From NCBI RefSeq assembly GCF_001949145.1, contig NW_019091517.1:403457-467456 (forward strand): a DNA stretch of 64,000 nt, in the 5' to 3' direction. Shown here piece after piece: positions 46,690 to 57,881 of the stretch. Below the pieces are notes generated by a model. That model was given only the letters and a program-made list of their open reading frames with translations. It did not search any database and was not told the DNA's origin. Position 1 is the stretch's first letter. Every line of letters begins with the position of its first letter. Both the position numbers and the translations under genes were made by a program. The DNA comes from Acanthaster planci (taxonomy: Eukaryota > Echinodermata > Asteroidea > Valvatida > Acanthasteridae).

Positions 46690-49445
46690 CTACAGAGAAA
46701 AAAAGTAATGTTATTAGACTGTAATTTGTTATGATTCATAATGTCGAACTTTATTCTTTGATATGTATGTACGGGTACATGTAGGTGTGCATGTTCAGAC
46801 TTTGGTTTCGAGTATCTGTGGATGGGAATATTCTGACCAGATGAATTTCTGCATAGTGGGGATTGAAATTGTGGTCTTTGCTTTGCTTATTAATGACAAA
46901 GTTATGTAAAACTCCAGTGTGTCTTTTATAAAATTCCTCATGACTTTGATTTTTTTTAATGGCATTCCTATGAAAAAGATGGCATTTTCTGTGAAATTGC
47001 TCTTCACATTCTGACACTATACTGACTTGTATGTACATGTACACTGTACATGTATATTGTTTTTTGACACACATACATGTACTTCTGCAGGCCAAGCTTA
47101 ATACATGTACCTCTATATATGCATGTTTGCATTTTTGAAAAAAAAAAGAGTCCTTATTACATTCATTTTATTTATTAGGAACATTCCATATAAAGCATGA
47201 TTTTTTGGTCTCCTTTGTTTTTCAATGAAGCATTCAAAATACACCTTTTGCCTGGAGCATATTGTGTATACGCCCTGTAAGCCTCCATGTCATGAAAATT
47301 GGAAAGGTAAATAGAGCTCCTGGGTATGTTGACACTTTTTATAGCCAGTGAGCCAGAAAGAATACATATTTTAGAGGTGGAATATATGGGGAACTTTCCC
47401 CACCTCTATTGAAATCCTTGTTGAATACTCAAAGGCCTTGCATCATACTGGGTAAGACCTGCTACAGAATGTCACAAAGAACTGTAAAAACTGTTTGACG
47501 AAAGGTGTGGGTGCACTTATGAACACATCCCTTTGCAAACATAACCTGTTGATATTTATATACATGTATGTCTCTAGATCTTTTGATACCGTAGAAAGGA
47601 TAAATATTAAACTTTTGAATGGGAAACGTCTCACATTTAATGGGTTTAAGGCAAGTATGATTTGGTCAAGAAGTCAAAATTATATTTAAAAGGGTATTTA
47701 TACAGTGAATTATCTGTGTAACTTCTTGTGTTAAAGCAACATGAGAGTTATGTGCAGTTGTAAACAATTATTTCAGTTCTGCATCATTTATTTACATATT
47801 TTCAATCCCAATTCATAACAGGAATATTTTTCACTCTGCAAAATAATTACATGTGCTTCCTGCATACAAGAAGTTGGTAAAACATTAATTTCAATTCAAC
47901 TCAACGATGGAAATATTGGGTCGTACACTTTTATTGCCCGTAGAGTGTTACAACACAGTTTCACTGATTCTGATTTCCAAAAAAAGAAAGATAAAAAAAA
48001 CAGTATTGAGGGAGGAGGCCTGGTTGCCATTTCAAAGGGTAAATATTCCATAATGTATGCAACCAGTTTGGATTTGACAATTTCTTTCTGTTAAATCTCT
48101 TCCTTTAAAGTTTTAAATGCATAAAATACTTATACAATAAGTCCACTTGTGCAGTGTTCAGAAAGCAGTATTGGAACAAAATTACCTTTATTTGGCACAG
48201 TCCCGTTGTTTATGAAAACAAATGTGCTGTGTGAAACATCTCCCAGAAAGACGGGACAGTTAGGAGCTTTGGTGTTGACTGCTCCAATCGGAGGAGAAAC
48301 AGGTGACTTTGGAGCAGATGTTGAACCTGGTCCCCAAGTGGCAGACCGAATAACACCTATTGTTAAGAAAGGTGAAAAAAAGTCTGTTCCTTTAAACTGC
48401 ATGGAGAAAATAGGATGCAACTTTGGGTTTTCAAATTTTTTAATGTCCAATTTTCCCCGTAATGTAAAAAAGTCAGGGTAATTCTACATACTCCCCGAAG
48501 GGTTAGGAGTTTTTTTCTTCCAATATTCAAGACGTCCCATGCTAACTGAAGACATTGTTGCTGTATTGTCAGATGAGGCACATACATGTACTCTGGCCAC
48601 AGTGTCCGTGGCATTTTTCTGCATAAACTTTATGCCTGAATGAACCTTATTTAAAGAAAAAAAAACATTTAAAAGTTTGCTCATTGATTCCTTGTCATAC
48701 ACAGGTGTCAAAGAGAACTCCAAAAAGTATACAATTTCCACTCAAATTGTGCCATTTTTTGTCACTAGAGCAGCTGTAGATGTAATGACGCTTTTTTTGC
48801 TCATGAATATGTGGAAATTTACTAAGTATGAAAAAAAAATTAAAAAGTGAACAATGCTATCAATTTAAAGACTAAATATTGAAAGTACATGTAAATGGTC
48901 AGAAAAGGCATATCACTGATTAATTACGTATAATCCCCTTCTGAAATACAAGTACATTGTATATGACAAGGCCTTATGGATAATGTTGTTTGATACATTC
49001 ATATAAAAAGGTACAGATCTGTTAATTTATTATAAACCCCGTAAGATTTCTGAGGGTTTATTTGAAGACATCGAAGACATGTTATTTATAGCCTACTCCA
49101 AGATGACTGCACCATAATCTGCAACATGTGCTACACGCGTTCATGCAAACTCATGTGACTTTTACTTTGGAATGTGCATTCACAAAAAGGAGGAAGCCTC
49201 TCTACAGCAGTTGCCCCCAACTATAAACTTAGTGCTGAATCTTGAGCTTGAATCCTATGGATCCTACGGGCCTTCCAGTTCTGTTGAATTTGACTGATGA
49301 ACAAAGCTGCCATTGAAACCCATCCTTTTTAGTGTAACCAATACTGAATTTATGTATCGAAACTCACAGAAGCACCAAAGATAAAAGTGTATTTACCTTC
49401 ACCCTGCCTCCTCATTCCACCTTGTCGCTTGACTGATGCCATCAT
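45797..49445 (-). CDS. NHL/beta-propeller protein related to TRIM C-terminal half, no RING or B-box (three-exon model)
   Basis: The model joins 49445-49397, 48356-48186 and 46689-45797 on the minus strand: 1113 nt, 370 residues, all introns GT-AG in phase 1. The last exon is well supported: about 265 residues resemble the C-terminal half of the intact TRIM gene at 59754-61757 (LITF, SHxxV, IAVGY, KISLH, HGLCCD, GNIYVTVH, GITFTPAGAL, VKIF). That half is a predicted NHL-like beta-propeller for protein or RNA binding. The first 73 residues are low-complexity (Ser/Pro/Lys/Gly) and match nothing I know. There is no zinc-binding part, so it should not be an E3 ligase by itself. The gene is antisense within an intron of the RasGAP gene. 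Exons 1 and 2 rest on splice signals and phase only; the exon-3 internal ATG at 46687 is an alternative start. Confidence 0.7.
48186..48356 (-). CDS. NHL-only gene, putative exon 2
   Basis: A 171-nt open stretch lies between an acceptor (CTTAACAATAG) and a GTAATT donor, and is symmetric in phase 1. It encodes a Ser/Pro/Ala-rich segment (TSAPKSPVSPPIGAV) followed by a more ordered hydrophobic run (CPVFLGDVSHSTFVFINNG). It splices in frame to both flanking exons. I do not recognise the domain. Confidence 0.55.
48492..48645 (-). other. Possible alternative exon in the NHL-only gene
   Basis: A 154-nt open segment follows a strong acceptor (TTTTTTTTCTTTAAATAAG) and ends at a GTATGT donor. It is open in one frame (VHSGIKFMQKNATDTVARVH...) whose end phase fits exon 2. 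Its start phase (0) does not fit the first coding exon (phase 1), so it could only be used with another upstream exon or start. Confidence 0.25.
49397..49445 (-). CDS. NHL-only gene, putative first coding exon
   Basis: Tandem ATG codons at 49445-49440 open a short basic frame, MMASVKRQGGMRRQGE, ended by a GTAAAT donor in phase 1 that fits putative exon 2. The evidence is the start codon, the donor and phase only. Confidence 0.45.
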
Positions 49446-51431
49446 CTCTATGAATCATTTCATGTTGTACCTGTTTACTTGAATTGCTTTTGAAGACAGA
49501 GCAGAGTTTGAAGACCCTGACAAATCAAATCAAACATGTAACAATGGTACATTTACTGGTACCAGAACAGGATGATCTTATCCAGATGATTTACTGGAAA
49601 AAACTTGAGCAATATCAACCTGTGTGCATCCATTTAGATTTTTAGCATGGCTAAAATATTGATTCATTTGTTTACATTTTGTGGTTTACAAAATTCTGTC
49701 TTGGTCAGACATGTAAAACAGGCCAAAGATAAAAATATATTACGTTTATATATATACGTTTTGGGAGGTCAAACATGCTGAAAAATTACTTCTGTCTTTT
49801 GGATTTTCACTACTTTATCTCTTTTTGTTTTGACAGAAGAAATCATCATTCAGAAATGAAAAAAATGAATGCCAAAGCTTAGGTTATAATCAAACATGAA
49901 GCTTGTTGTGTTTAAAAGCACGAATTTGATGACATTATTTCAACAAAGCCACCTACAATATACAGATACTTCAGAGTTAAGACTTACATGTAAATGTAAA
50001 TCGTAAGAAGAAGATAGAGACAAAAATTAGAAATTCACTTCTGTGACTTCCATTAAATTGTCAGATACTTCTAATGATATAACTCATGCTTACTATGGAG
50101 CAAAACTAAACACACTGTTTTCAAATAAAGTCATTGTGCAAGGTCCAACAAAACCTGCATCGGCATACGGTACATGCACTTCAGATAATCCGAACTCAAC
50201 AGTAAAAACTTACATACATGTGTATACGTACATATGCTACCGGTACTTCAAAGATGATCACTTTTTTCTGTCAGCAAATACATAGGTGAAATTAAATGCA
50301 AGTGAAATGCGGTTTGCAAGTACATATACAAAAAGTTTGCTATGTACGGTACATGTAGCAGGAAGATTTGAGGCTTTGCATGGTAGAAGTTACGTGAGCA
50401 GGAAGTACATTGTACAGGTGTAATGCGTTGAAAATACATGTACACAGAATGCTTCCGATTTCACAATAGACAGTATGACATTACACATGTCACTACCTGA
50501 TTGGATCTTGGATCTACCTGGTGCATGCATGACAATTGGCTATTTAGAATGTTGATTTTGAGCCGTTGGCAAAGCCATGGTTCTGAGATGTCCATAATAG
50601 CAGTGCGATGTCAGCTGACATGGTCATTGGATTGTGCAGGGATATACATGTATACATGTAGAAGTACAGTACAGTTGGGACAAAAAGTTTACATACACGT
50701 ACATGTACATGTACACTTGCTAGAAAAACCGTTTTCCTCAATTTTTGCTGTTTTGTCAACTTTTTCTCTTTGAGGACAGACAAATTGTATCTCAACTTCA
50801 TAGCGTGTACTTCAACTGAAAATGCTCAGAGAAATTTATATGTTTCAAATTTTAATATTTCTGAAAAATCATTCTGTGAAAATTTACATGTACCCCCTTA
50901 TTGTTGTTCAAAAATGCTTCAGAAAATGGTCCACTGCGACTATGAGATAGTGGCACAAAATAAGTATTTGGGTTGGAGTGTGTGAATTTTTGATTTGTTT
51001 TTGTAAATATAAATATGAAATGTACATATATGTCTCTGGGTGTTTTTATTTGATGCATACACCATGTACCTTAAGTAGAGACCCATCTTGTCTGTCCTTA
51101 TGAAAAGAAAAATTGGTAGTTAGTGAAGTTGTGAAATTTGAGGAAAACTGTAATGCACATTAAAGCTTTTTGCCCTATCTGTAGGTGTCATTTACACATA
51201 AGTCAGGGCCACAGTCCATTGACCATGCACAATTAAACATTGCATTAGTGACGAGTATGTCTTGGATCACAGACTATTCTTCACACTAAACAAGTCCTCG
51301 TTACCTGTAACAGTAGACTAGTAAATAGAAGTTTGAGTCTTGGTAGTACAAATAACAGTATCCTGGAAAAGCCCCAAACTTTTATAGCTTTGATAATCTA
51401 TTTGTAGGGTTTTGGCCTGTAAGCATTTAAG

Positions 51432-51513
51432 TTAGTAAACTTTAACCCTAACACTCATCAGTCCTCCAACAGGTGAAGGATTGAGGAATGTTAGGGTTAA
51501 ATTAAGGTTACTA
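51432..51513. repeat. Inverted repeat around TTTAACCCTAAC
   Basis: TAGTAAACTTTAACCCTAAC on the left pairs with GTTAGGGTTAAATTAAGGTT on the right with small gaps, and TCCTCC/GGATTGAGGA continue it inwards. A related half-copy (TTTAACCCTAACACTCCCAA) lies at 20910-20936. Confidence 0.7.
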
Positions 51514-51768
51514 AATCAGCATACTGTATACATATCATTCAAAAGTAAAAACTTTCATTGGAAATACATATATTTTCCCTCCTTTAAATAAAAATGTACA
51601 AGGTGAAAATCTAGGAACAAATGTGGCGCATATGTATTAATGACCGATATTTGTATTCTCATTTTTTTCATTGAAATCTTAAAATCACCAACACTGAAAG
51701 CCTTGCGACCATTTGCTGTAGTTTTTAACCAAAATTTGACCAAGTAAGTGGCAATGAGACTGGGGTAC

Positions 51769-51986
51769 AGTACAATTTTCACTATTTGCTTCAGTGTTTT
51801 GGAATTGAATTGCCATATTTGTGCTTGGAATCTGTAATTTCATCGGCCTAAAATGGTCACATGATCATTCTGAAAGTACAATTTTCACTATTTGCTTCAG
51901 TGTTTTGGAATTGAATTGCCATATTTGTGTGCTTGGAATCTGTAATTTCATCGGCCTAAAATGGCCACATGATCATTCTGAAAGTA
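51769..51986. repeat. ~106-bp tandem duplication
   Basis: The unit begins AGTACAATTTTCACTATTTG at 51769 and again at 51875. The copies differ by a GT insertion and one T/C change, so the duplication is recent. It lies just beyond the 3' end of the TRIM remnant. Confidence 0.93.
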
Positions 51987-52000
51987 ATTACATTACACAG

Positions 52001-53050
52001 TCACCCTAATAATCCACTGTGTGTTGCATGTGTGTGTAAAGCCTGCATGTGCACTTGACTGAGAGCAGGAATATCTACAGTTAGCAGAGTTGTTCCTTGT
52101 TGAAAATTTTGATTTCGCTGTCCATATGTCTTTATTTCTGTTTTCAGCGCCCTTCTCTTTGATGTCTGTGATCTTGGTGCTGTCACATCTGACTTATATG
52201 TTTTCTCATCTTTCAGAACTAGTTTCCCAACAGGCCTGCCAGTACCTTCCTCAAAATCCGTGAAGGAGGACACACTGCATGGCAATCTCTCAGGTTGCCC
52301 CTCATCTATCACTGCTTGAAGGATACAGAGAAGTTTCTCCCTGAAATCCAGAATTTCATAGCAACTTGCCCGAGCCACAAGTTGGTTTATTTCTTCCAGC
52401 TTGTTCTTCATCTCAGTTGCACATCTTATGCTTGTGGCCCAAGTACTTTCTAATGACTTGGTTCTGTCTTTGAAGATTGAATGGGATCTTTGTGCTAATT
52501 TTGACTCTTCCTCTCTGATTTGTGAGATTTCCTCTTTGATCTGTGCAACCTCCTTATCAGCCTTTCTGGAGATTTTTTTGCAGGTATTTTCGTACATGGT
52601 ATTTAGATTCTTGTGGGTACACTGTATATTCTACTTCACTGATGTACTCATTCAGATTAATTCTGTTTTGTTCAGCTTTTACAGACATTTCAGCAATGTC
52701 TTGTTTACATTTATCTGAAGCTTTGGCTAGACCAATGCGAGAGTGTTTGTCATGATCTAGAATAGCACAAGTTGTACACACCAACTTCTCACACTCTGTA
52801 CAGTAAATGGAAAGGCTCTGATTTGGATGCTTCATACATTTAGGAGTGTATTCTCTTATTTTACTCTTTTGACATGTTTGAGTTACAGGTACGTCTCCTG
52901 ATTGAAGCTTAGCCAGTGTGTAGATTGTGTGAGATTTCATTGAGATCAATTGTTTGTGTACCTGTTGACATTCTTTGCAGAGAAAATGACAACAGTCCAT
53001 GCATTTTGATACTGCCCAATTCTCCTCATCACAAGCTTGACACTTGATAT
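52001..53050 (-). pseudogene. TRIM remnant: B-boxes and coiled coil, frameshifted, no RING and no NHL domain
   Basis: From 53050 down to about 52600 the minus strand encodes B-box 1 (KCQACDEEN...CKECQQVH) and B-box 2 (CMKHPNQSLSIYCTECEKLVC with DHDKH), very similar to the intact TRIM at 59754-61757. Near 52597-52625 a net 7-nt insertion shifts the frame. The coiled coil then continues in another frame from an ATG at 52597 to about 52090 (YENTCKKISRKADKEVAQIK, ASCYEILDF, FEEGTGRPVGKLVLKDEKT), and a short unrelated tail ends at 52001. The RING is missing: homology stops at a CAG at 53053-53051 that is either a splice acceptor or a duplication breakpoint. The propeller is missing too. One B-box 1 position equivalent to D126 is Cys. 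A transcribed, translated product is unlikely but cannot be ruled out. Confidence 0.82.
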
Positions 53051-55075
53051 CTGCTTAAAATGGCACCTACATGTAGGTACTACATGCTTGTCAAGGAAGC
53101 CAACTGACAAATGGAGTGGTAGACACCTGTATATTTGTACTTCTGTTACACCTCCTTTTGCAAACTCAGATCCTCAATTTTCACCCTCTAATTTCTCTAC
53201 TGAAATTTTTGACAACCTGGTCTTGTTCCAGATGATGTTGAATCTACTATATTTTTTAAGTCTCAAAGTCATGTCATATTTAGCCTTTACTTTTTATACA
53301 AATAACTGGTAAAGATGAAGCAGAATATGAAGATGAGCTTGACAAATAAACCAATCATTAATTAATAGTGCATTTAAGAATCTGGAATCTTCCAATATTT
53401 AACAAAAAATGATTCCCAATATTTATTACAAAAGGCAACATACATGTACATGTATGCATCAGCACCGTTATACCCACCCTGACCACAGTCTGACAGTGGT
53501 AAATCATCTCTTTTCTTTTTGTTATATTACAAAGTTAAATCTAAGTGTGAGACAATGAAACAAGTTAGTTGATACCTTAGTTTTTCTGCTAAAATTACAT
53601 CAGCAACATTTTAAAAGTATGTGTCTAAAGAAAAAAAAAATCAAAATACACTTCATTTCAAGTGGATTTCCACAGAATTTGTTATCCAGTGTTTTTCAGC
53701 ATATTTACTATTGATGCACACCTTTACATACATGTACATATATATATGTATGCCTGTATTCATAGTTCATAGTTTATAGTACATTAGTTTAATCTTTATT
53801 TTGACATGAATTTGACATGTACATGTAGTGCACATAACATAAATGACTTCACACATCACTGAGTAAATATTAAAGAGTTATTTGAGGATTCTACTTGTAA
53901 TATTGAGACTTTGATCTTGAAAGGAATTTGTAGAAATTACAAAACTTCTCTTTTGTGAAGGCCGGTTAAACTTACATATAGAGATATTGTGACATACATG
54001 TACGACTCATACAGTGTACATGACTTAGAGCAGAAACTTTCAACAAACTCATTGCTTTGATTACATGTACCGCTGGATGTCTATGTAAATAATTTGAAAC
54101 AAACAATCTAATTTACATTATATACAGAGGTGTCCTGAGTAGTTTCTAGATCTGCAAGCTTTTCAAAGCGGAATTTCCATTGTCTTGTTCAAATACGGAA
54201 AATGATGCAGTCATTAAGGTGCAAGTGAAATGCAGTTTGCAGCTGGATGTACAGAAAGTTATCTACATGTACAATGTACATGTGTGTAGTAGGCAATGAT
54301 GTGATAAAAAAAAAACCTTTGTGTTCTGACCTAGTATTGTACTACCTTTTGAATGCATGACTGGGTATTTGTGATATTGAACAAGTCCTTGTTGTGCACC
54401 TAGATATACGAATACAGGTACGAACACTGTACCTTGACAGTAAAAGTACCGGTACATAAATTTAGCCTGAAAGAATAAGCAGTATTTCACCTTTTGAGAA
54501 ATTAGTATAGAGTGTTTGTGTTGTTAACTTTAAGTAAGCTAACATTTAAGCTTGGTCTCTTTAGTGTTAGAAAATTAGCAACCATTGTTTGAGGACAACA
54601 TCACAGATATTTATCATTTTTTTCTGTTTTCAAAATTCTTTAAAAATTCCTATCTTCATTTACTGGACACTTACAAACACGTAAAGGACTGTCTAGTGTC
54701 CACTCTAGCCTGACAGACAAATCTATTGATGCCTGAGTATTTCAGCCAGGCCTGCAGCCATTTAAAAAGAGCCCAGATTTTGTGGTGTTATGTAATATTC
54801 TTTTGTTCACGAACCTGGCTCAGTGCGCTGCTGACCTCTTTTCCATAGGGGCCAGATTAGCATGAAGCAGTGCTATGTGGCTCATCGCTGCGGTGGTGGA
54901 GCGTTTTCGTCCCCGGTGGTAATCCGCTCGCTCTAAATGCCCCAAACTGTAGTATACTGTTTCAAAACAAGGCAGGATTATCACCACTTTTGAGAGTGAA
55001 AAAATGTCGGTAATGCCCAGCAGCCTGGTCTTTTGTTCGGAGTACGGTCTTTTGTTACAAGGCCCTGTTTCCTTT
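53051..55075. repeat. Segmental duplication block 1 (5' flank of TRIM remnant)
   Basis: Starting directly at the exon edge of the remnant, this block parallels 55575-56815. Shared words include AAAATGGCACCT, CTCAGA, TTTTTGACAACC/TTTTTGACTTCC, AGTCTC, AATACACTTCATTTC, GATTTCCACA/AATTTCCACA and the whole dispersed repeat at its end. Divergence is clearly larger than in the 40- and 106-bp duplications, so it is older. Confidence 0.7.
54610..55075 (+). repeat. Dispersed ~450-500 bp repeat, copy 2
   Basis: It carries AAGAGCCCAGATTTTGTGGT, TGGCTCATCGCTGCGGTGGT, GGTAATCCGCTCGCTCTAAA and ATACTGTTTCAAAACAAGGC, all shared with copy 3; the first segment is also in copy 1. Confidence 0.85.
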
Positions 55076-55574
55076 ACATGTAAAAATAATTTATTGTGCC
55101 CTCATGCAAGGGTAATACATAAACATATATAGCTATGCACATATGTTTTCTGCATGTCTAGTTCTACTTAAAGGTTAACAGAAATTGAAAACATATAGTT
55201 CACGTGAAGTATTTCAAATAACAATGAAATACATGCCGGTAACTTATTTCAAAAACATCATAAATTCAATGTTTACTCCATTAATCGTGACCTCAAAATG
55301 GATAAAAAGACCCTGCGTTTCCCTGCCCACAAAAATCCCCTTTTGGCCGCACTCCCAGGCTGATTTGATGTCATCAGGAGAACGCCTACATGTACCGGTA
55401 CAGTGTACATGTACATGTACATTGCATGATTTCACACGGTACATGCAGTGTTGTACGCATGCAATACCACGTTGTGTTCAATGTAGCTTGGCCCACAAGC
55501 AAACACTGCCTCAGTTCAAGAAATACACGGTAGGACTGTGTCTTTTAATTTTTACCTCAAGTTCTTAGCTTTTT

Positions 55575-57480
55575 CCACGGTCAACTGCTTTATTTGCTGA
55601 AAATGGCACCTGTTTAGAGGAAGGCAACTTACATACTGCTTTAAATGGAGAATACTATCTACATGTACTTGTACTTTCATCACTCCTCCCTTTGTATGCT
55701 CAGACAGTTACCCTTCTCCCCTGAAGTTTTTGACTTCCTTCTTGTCCTAGGTGATGTTGACACTATTTTCTTACTGAAGTCTCCAAGTCGGGTCATGAAC
55801 CTTTATTTGGATTGCTAGGCTAATTGCAATGGTGACTCATCTACATGTACATGTATTTCCATTTTTGTAATTACAAATTTCAGTCTTAGTTGGAGATATG
55901 AAACGAGTCAAAGGTACCTCAAATTGGTACTTACATGTATCAGTCTGTGCTTAATAATACATGTACATCAACCTTTTTGAAAGTTTACACTTGCCAAGAA
56001 GAAGTTCTTCCAAAAATACACTTCATTTCCAGTGAATTTCCACAAAATGTTTCATGCCAATTTGTTTTTACCTGTACATGTATAATTTTTGCATACAATC
56101 ACAGCATACATTTCATAATATGTTAATTAATAGTTCAGCTCTGTATATACAGTGGAAGAATTTAATCTCTATTTTGTCTACTGATCTTGAATTATAGGAA
56201 ACTATGAATGGTACAAGATTAAAAACAATTTGACATTCAGCAAATTAAACACTTCATGCTGGGGCATTTTTCAATGTTGATGATGCTGGGCCAGCATAAT
56301 TATCATTTTCTCTGTTTTCAACATTCTTCAAAAATTCATCATTTCATTTAACGGACGTTTATAGCCGCACGAAGTAATCTTTAGGCACTACTCAAAGTTG
56401 ACAGGTGACCTTCATTGATGCCCGAGTATTTCAGCTAGGCCTGCAGCCTTGTAAAAAGAGCCCAGATTGTGTGGTGTTATGTAACTTTCTTTTGTTCATG
56501 AACCTGGCTCAGTGCACTGCTGACCTCTTTTCAAATTTCAATAGGGGCCAGATTAGCGTGCTGAGGTGCTGTGTGGCTCATCGCTGCGGTGGTGGAGCGC
56601 TTTTGTCCCCAGTGGTAATCCGCTCGCTATAATTAAATGCCCCAAACTGTGGTATACTGTTTCAAAACAAGGCTGGATTATCACCACTTTTGAGAGTGAA
56701 AAATGTTGCTAATGCCCAGCAGGGCCCTGTTTCCTTTGTCCGCGTTCGGAGACCCCGGCCATGCATATAAAGCATACCTCTCCGATTCCAGAGTCCCCGG
56801 CAGGAAGTGGTTAAGCCTAGCTTATACATAAACATAAAAATTCCTTTTCAGAGAGAGTGATTTTGACCTACCTGACATACATTGTAAACAATGTACACAT
56901 GAAGTCACACTGAGCAAAATATTAAAAGTATACTAATGAATGAACACCTCAATTATGAAAGCCATTTGTTAAAGTTAGCCAATTTTTTTTCTTTTTGATG
57001 TCTTTTGAAACTTCCAGATATCGCACCAGACATACATGTACATGTACTGGTATATAGAATTATGCACAACTTTATAAAGCAGAAAAAACATGCATCAAAA
57101 TCAAGCCTGTTATTCATGTTCTGACAATACAGGTAAGTGTACCTGTACGTATACTGCATATCAGATAATTTGAATCAATCAGTAAAAACTTGCGTACAGG
57201 TACATATACGTGTACATGTATGTAGAAGTGACCTCAGGAGATTGTAAATATGCCACTGATGTTTCTAGATGGGATCATACACTATCCTGTTTAAATATAG
57301 AAGATGGTGTATTCATACTGGTGCAAATGAAGTGGAGTTAAAAGGTGCAAATGAAGACGAGATAAAAAGTCAGTGCAGCTTGATATATACTTACAGGTCT
57401 CCATGTATATTAAAAAAATGCAATAAAAAATTTCCTGCATTCTAACCTGGTAGTGTGCTGCCTGGCGAATGCATGACTTG
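55575..57480. repeat. Segmental duplication block 2, TRIM exon lost
   Basis: It matches block 1 in order as far as 56815, and then about 56866-57480 resembles 53970-54400 and 50100-50450. The position that should hold the TRIM B-box exon (left of 55575) carries no B-box sequence, so this copy has lost it or never had it. Confidence 0.6.
56290..56815 (+). repeat. Dispersed ~450-500 bp repeat, copy 3
   Basis: This is the longest copy. It ends with GTTCGGAGACCCCGGCCATG and CCCCGGCAGGAAGTGGTTAA, which pairs with the other end of copy 1 on the minus strand (AACCACATGCTGCCGG), so the family's right limit is near 56815. Confidence 0.85.
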
Positions 57481-57544
57481 GGCATTTGTGGTGTTAATAT
57501 TACTTTTTTGATTCTGGACAACCCTTTGTTGCCTGTTTTATTAA

Positions 57545-57881
57545 CTGGGCCTTTATCCAATACTCAACTTCGGCTCTGTCTCAGGCTTCAACTGTACCTG
57601 TATGACATACATGTAGTTGGCAATGCATCCGGAGGACACATCACACTCGCGCTTCACGTGGGGAGATTGACGCAACTGTTTTTTTTTACTACCTGACTTT
57701 GAGGCTGTAGAGCACAGTAGTAAGTCTGATAGTGCCACAAAACATCAAGTAAGATGCAAAAGAGCCAAAAATTACAGAACTTCTATTTAGTTTACATGTA
57801 AACACTTCAGGCTCACAATCGGGAATTGGTTTCAGAGACGAACCTGAGACGGAGACAAATTGAGTATTGGAAAGGGCTCTG
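57545..57881. mobile_element. Inverted-repeat element, ~337 bp
   Basis: The left end GGGCCTTTATCCAATACTCA and the right end on the other strand, GAGCCCTTTCCAATACTCAA, match over about 40 bp with scattered changes, including CTCAGGCTTC / CTCAGGTTC further in. No target duplication is convincing and there is no transposase. Confidence 0.68.

Larger units (their letters stand above)
46690..52000. other. Spacer and introns of the NHL-only gene, upstream flank to the TRIM remnant
   Basis: Outside putative exons at 48186-48356 and 49397-49445, this holds a block at about 50100-50450 resembling 57120-57480 (shared words CAGATAAT..GAA, AGTAAAAACTT and AAGTGAAATGCGGTTTGC-like), a 80-bp inverted repeat at 51432-51513 and a 106-bp duplication at 51769-51986. 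Confidence 0.55.

Noticed and set aside
50672-50720. Tc1-like terminal repeat (ACAGTTGGGACAAAAAGTTT)
   Set aside because: Looks like a Tc1 end, but I found no matching inverted partner within 1 kb.
51442-51500. Telomeric repeat (TTAGGG)n
   Set aside because: Only single CCCTAA/TTAGGG words in an inverted repeat, no array.
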